A stretch of 64,000 bases of DNA. Source: Paenibacillus amylolyticus. Its GTDB lineage: Bacteria > Bacillota > Bacilli > Paenibacillales > Paenibacillaceae. The stretch's first letter is position 1. Every line of letters starts with the position of its first letter. This document shows positions 61,961 through 64,000 of the stretch, piece after piece. The notes under the pieces are model-generated. The model was not told the DNA's origin and did not search any database. It worked only from the letters and a program-made list of their open reading frames with translations. The translations under genes and the position numbers were made by a program. Location of the stretch: assembly GCF_001570725.1 (NCBI RefSeq), contig NZ_BCNV01000001.1, positions 3,720,001 to 3,784,000 of the forward strand, given 5' to 3'.

Positions 61961-63403
61961 TTGAATCTTGCAGAAAGCAGCAGACTCTCGCGGTTGGTAC
62001 ACAATATAAGTTTTATTTATGGCAAAATGCTGCTTCATCCTTCCTACCGATATGTTCTGTTCATTCTTGGATTACCGATCAATTTGGTCGTGTTTCTAAT
62101 ATGGCGTTCGAATCGAAAAAATGACGGCTGGGTAGCTGCCAGGCAGGCGGCTGAGCAAGAACTGCTCGCTTCTTCCTACAGGAACAAGCTTAAGTTGGAA
62201 GTCGAAGAACAGCTGCGTCGCAAACATCGTTTTTTCCAGCAGCAGGTCAGTGAGGGAGAATTCACACGTCAGACCGAGGAATGGTTGGAAGAAAGTGTTC
62301 AGACAGAGTTGAAGGAGCGGACGTCCCGCATACTTCAGGAACAAGGACATCAACGACTTACAATGGCCGATACGTTCCACACCCTTATCGACAAACCATG
62401 GTTTTTCGCGATATCCATTATTCCAGGCTGTCTGATGTATAGCATTCTGTTTTTGTATGGCAATCCTTATCTAAAGTACATATTTGAAAGAATACTGATG
62501 ACGGTATTCGTCATTCTGGGCGTAGCAACACTCGTATTTACGATTTTGTATCTGTCTCCGTTTAACCCGGCAGCTAACATTCTCGGAGAGACAGCGACGC
62601 AGGAACAGATTGCAGCATTCAATCAGGTGTATGGCTTGGATCAGCCTTATCTTACACAGCTTTGGAACAATATCAAGGGAGTTGCCTTCTTCGATCTTGG
62701 CAAGTCTTTTGCAGGAAATGAAGATGTCACGGCAACGATCGCAAGGAAGTTTCCAATTACATTGACGCTGGCGGTCATCTCCTTGCTACTGGCACTCGTC
62801 ATTGCATTACCCATTGGTATCATCTCTGCAATTAAGCCTAATTCGTGGTTCGACTACACCTTCATGTTTATTGCTCTGATTGGATTATCGATTCCGAATT
62901 TCTGGCAAGGACTTATTTTCATTCTGAACTTTTCGATCAAAATGCAGTGGCTTCCCGCCACATTCAACCCGCAGAACTGGCTGTCGATTATTATGCCAAC
63001 CATTGTTCTGGGTACGGGACTCACAGCTGCGGTGGCTCGGATGACTCGGTCTTCTACACTGGAAGTCATTCATGAGGATTATGTCATGACCGCCCGTGCC
63101 AAGGGGTTAAGCGAACGTCAGGTCATGCTGAAACACGCTGTACGCAATGCATTGATTCCCATCGTAACTGTGGTTGGACTTCAATTCGGAGCCATGCTGG
63201 GTGGGGCAGCGGTAACGGAGAAAGTGTTTAATATCAGCGGTCTCGGTAGTTACATTGTAGATAAGCAATTTATCCCCGATATTCCGAGTATCATGGGCGG
63301 AGTAATCTACACAGCGATTACGATCTCCATTATTAATGTAGCGGTTGATCTGCTGTACGCTTTTATTGATCCAAGAGTGCGTTCCAAGATGAAACAATAT
63401 TAA
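61961..63403 (+). CDS. ABC permease, DppB/OppB type, with long N-terminal extension
   Basis: A 480-residue membrane protein starting at TTG 61961, 9 bp after AAAGGAGGT. Residues from about 175 on form the normal DppB-like permease (LGVATLVFTILYLSPFNPAA, DLGKSFAGNEDV, the EAA-like loop DYVMTARAKGLSERQVMLKHAVRNAL). The first about 170 residues are extra: a transmembrane helix near 30-48, a highly charged coiled-coil region (KLKLEVEEQLRRKHRFFQQQ), and another helix near 150-170. Such an extension is not usual for this family. It pairs with the next, truncated permease and the divergent ATPase. Confidence 0.88.
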   Translation: MNLAESSRLSRLVHNISFIYGKMLLHPSYRYVLFILGLPINLVVFLIWRSNRKNDGWVAARQAAEQELLASSYRNKLKLEVEEQLRRKHRFFQQQVSEGEFTRQTEEWLEESVQTELKERTSRILQEQGHQRLTMADTFHTLIDKPWFFAISIIPGCLMYSILFLYGNPYLKYIFERILMTVFVILGVATLVFTILYLSPFNPAANILGETATQEQIAAFNQVYGLDQPYLTQLWNNIKGVAFFDLGKSFAGNEDVTATIARKFPITLTLAVISLLLALVIALPIGIISAIKPNSWFDYTFMFIALIGLSIPNFWQGLIFILNFSIKMQWLPATFNPQNWLSIIMPTIVLGTGLTAAVARMTRSSTLEVIHEDYVMTARAKGLSERQVMLKHAVRNALIPIVTVVGLQFGAMLGGAAVTEKVFNISGLGSYIVDKQFIPDIPSIMGGVIYTAITISIINVAVDLLYAFIDPRVRSKMKQY

Positions 63404-63415
63404 AGCAGGTGTACT

Positions 63416-64000
63416 ATGACAAAATCAGGTTCCTTTACACAAGAAATGCGTTTCCGGCTTAAGTCTTCTCGCGAATACAGTCAGGCCAGCTTCGCCTGGG
63501 TCACGTCCCTTCTCTTGACTGCATTGTTGCTGTTCAACAGTTACGACTGGAGCGGGCAGACGTTCAAACCATTTCTGCTAACGATACTTGGGATCTACTT
63601 ATTCTTCACACTGGTCCAAAGTGTTATCACCTTTCGGATTCGAAAAGACTTGATCCGTAACGGTACGGTCTCTGCTCTGACTCGCAGGTTAGCCTGGGTT
63701 CAGCTACTTGCTATCATTTCAGGCAATATATTTATCGTAACGGCAGCCTTTCATCTGATTCGAAAATCCAGGAACGTGGAGTATACCTTTGCGGTGTACA
63801 TGCTGTTAACCCAGCTGTTCGTGATCGGTGTATCGGCGTTAAATATCTTCAAACCTTATGTGGCGGACAACTTTCTGCCAGCCATGGCGGTGCTGATATT
63901 TATTCTGGTGATCGACCTGGTCGTACTGCTTATCGTATCCCGATATCACGCGACCTCTATCCTCCCTCGCTGGATGATCGGTGTCAGTGTAGTACTGATT
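63416..64000 (+). CDS. Membrane protein, probable second ABC permease (DppC type), partial
   Basis: The frame is open from ATG 63416 to the right edge (195 residues visible). It starts 12 bp after the DppB-type gene. The visible part is membrane protein: hydrophobic segments at about 27-42, 53-70, 95-112, 128-143 and 155-172. None of the DppC landmarks is reached yet, so the permease call rests on position. If right, this one also has an extended membrane N-terminus. The ribosome site is AGGTG. Confidence 0.7.
   Translation, partial: MTKSGSFTQEMRFRLKSSREYSQASFAWVTSLLLTALLLFNSYDWSGQTFKPFLLTILGIYLFFTLVQSVITFRIRKDLIRNGTVSALTRRLAWVQLLAIISGNIFIVTAAFHLIRKSRNVEYTFAVYMLLTQLFVIGVSALNIFKPYVADNFLPAMAVLIFILVIDLVVLLIVSRYHATSILPRWMIGVSVVLI

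Overview
The window looks like chromosomal DNA of a Paenibacillus-type Firmicute. This is inferred from strong AGGAGG-like ribosome binding sites, frequent TTG starts, sigma-A type promoters, CcpA (cre) and LicT-type antiterminator signals, SLH-like and copper-amine-oxidase-like cell-wall domains, and a heavy load of sugar-processing genes. No rRNA, tRNA, CRISPR array, insertion sequence or prophage was seen.

Layout. 1-11.2 kb: a truncated lipoprotein with a nucleoside-hydrolase-like fold behind an antiterminator leader; a SUKH-like protein and a DUF1697 protein; an AraC regulator plus MFS exporter behind a Fur-box-like site; a LysR/SDR divergent pair; a secreted beta-propeller protein; a small membrane protein; and a secreted SLH-like type-B carboxylesterase behind a double cre/antiterminator leader. 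11.8-16.3 kb: an abgA-like amidohydrolase, abgT and a regulator. 16.6-27 kb: alkaline phosphatase with four Pho-box-like repeats, VOC protein, GNAT, ankyrin protein, chemotaxis receptor, pectate lyase, and an AraC regulator divergent from a GH42 beta-galactosidase. 27-42 kb: a large GH106-like hydrolase, then a seven-gene operon (lipoprotein, circularly permuted GH3, 4-TM protein, GH2, GtrA-like protein, GT2, UDP-galactopyranose mutase) divergent from a LytTR two-component system. 42-50 kb: ECF sigma/anti-sigma pair, a row of small immunity-type genes including SUKH, a PilZ protein, an NCS2 permease, an ankyrin protein and a LysR regulator. 50.5-56.9 kb: beta-glucoside utilisation (two GH1 enzymes, LicT, BglP). 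57-64 kb: SUFU protein, LuxR regulator, lipoprotein and an oligopeptide-type ABC transporter running off the right edge.

How it works together. Seven copies of the ribonucleic antiterminator (RAT) that LicT-type proteins bind occur on the minus strand. Four serve the bgl genes (each GH1 gene, licT and bglP). Three lie far away, in front of the carboxylesterase (two copies) and the lipoprotein. Most are followed by an intrinsic terminator whose stem overlaps the RAT, and the promoters carry cre sites. This suggests that one sugar signal, sensed through BglP and LicT, also switches on surface proteins 40-55 kb away.

The second notable unit is the 30.5-42.1 kb region. There galactofuranose precursor synthesis and membrane glycosyl-transfer genes are co-transcribed with hydrolases of the opposite activity and flanked by a dedicated LytTR system. 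I infer a surface-glycan synthesis and remodelling system; its product is unknown.
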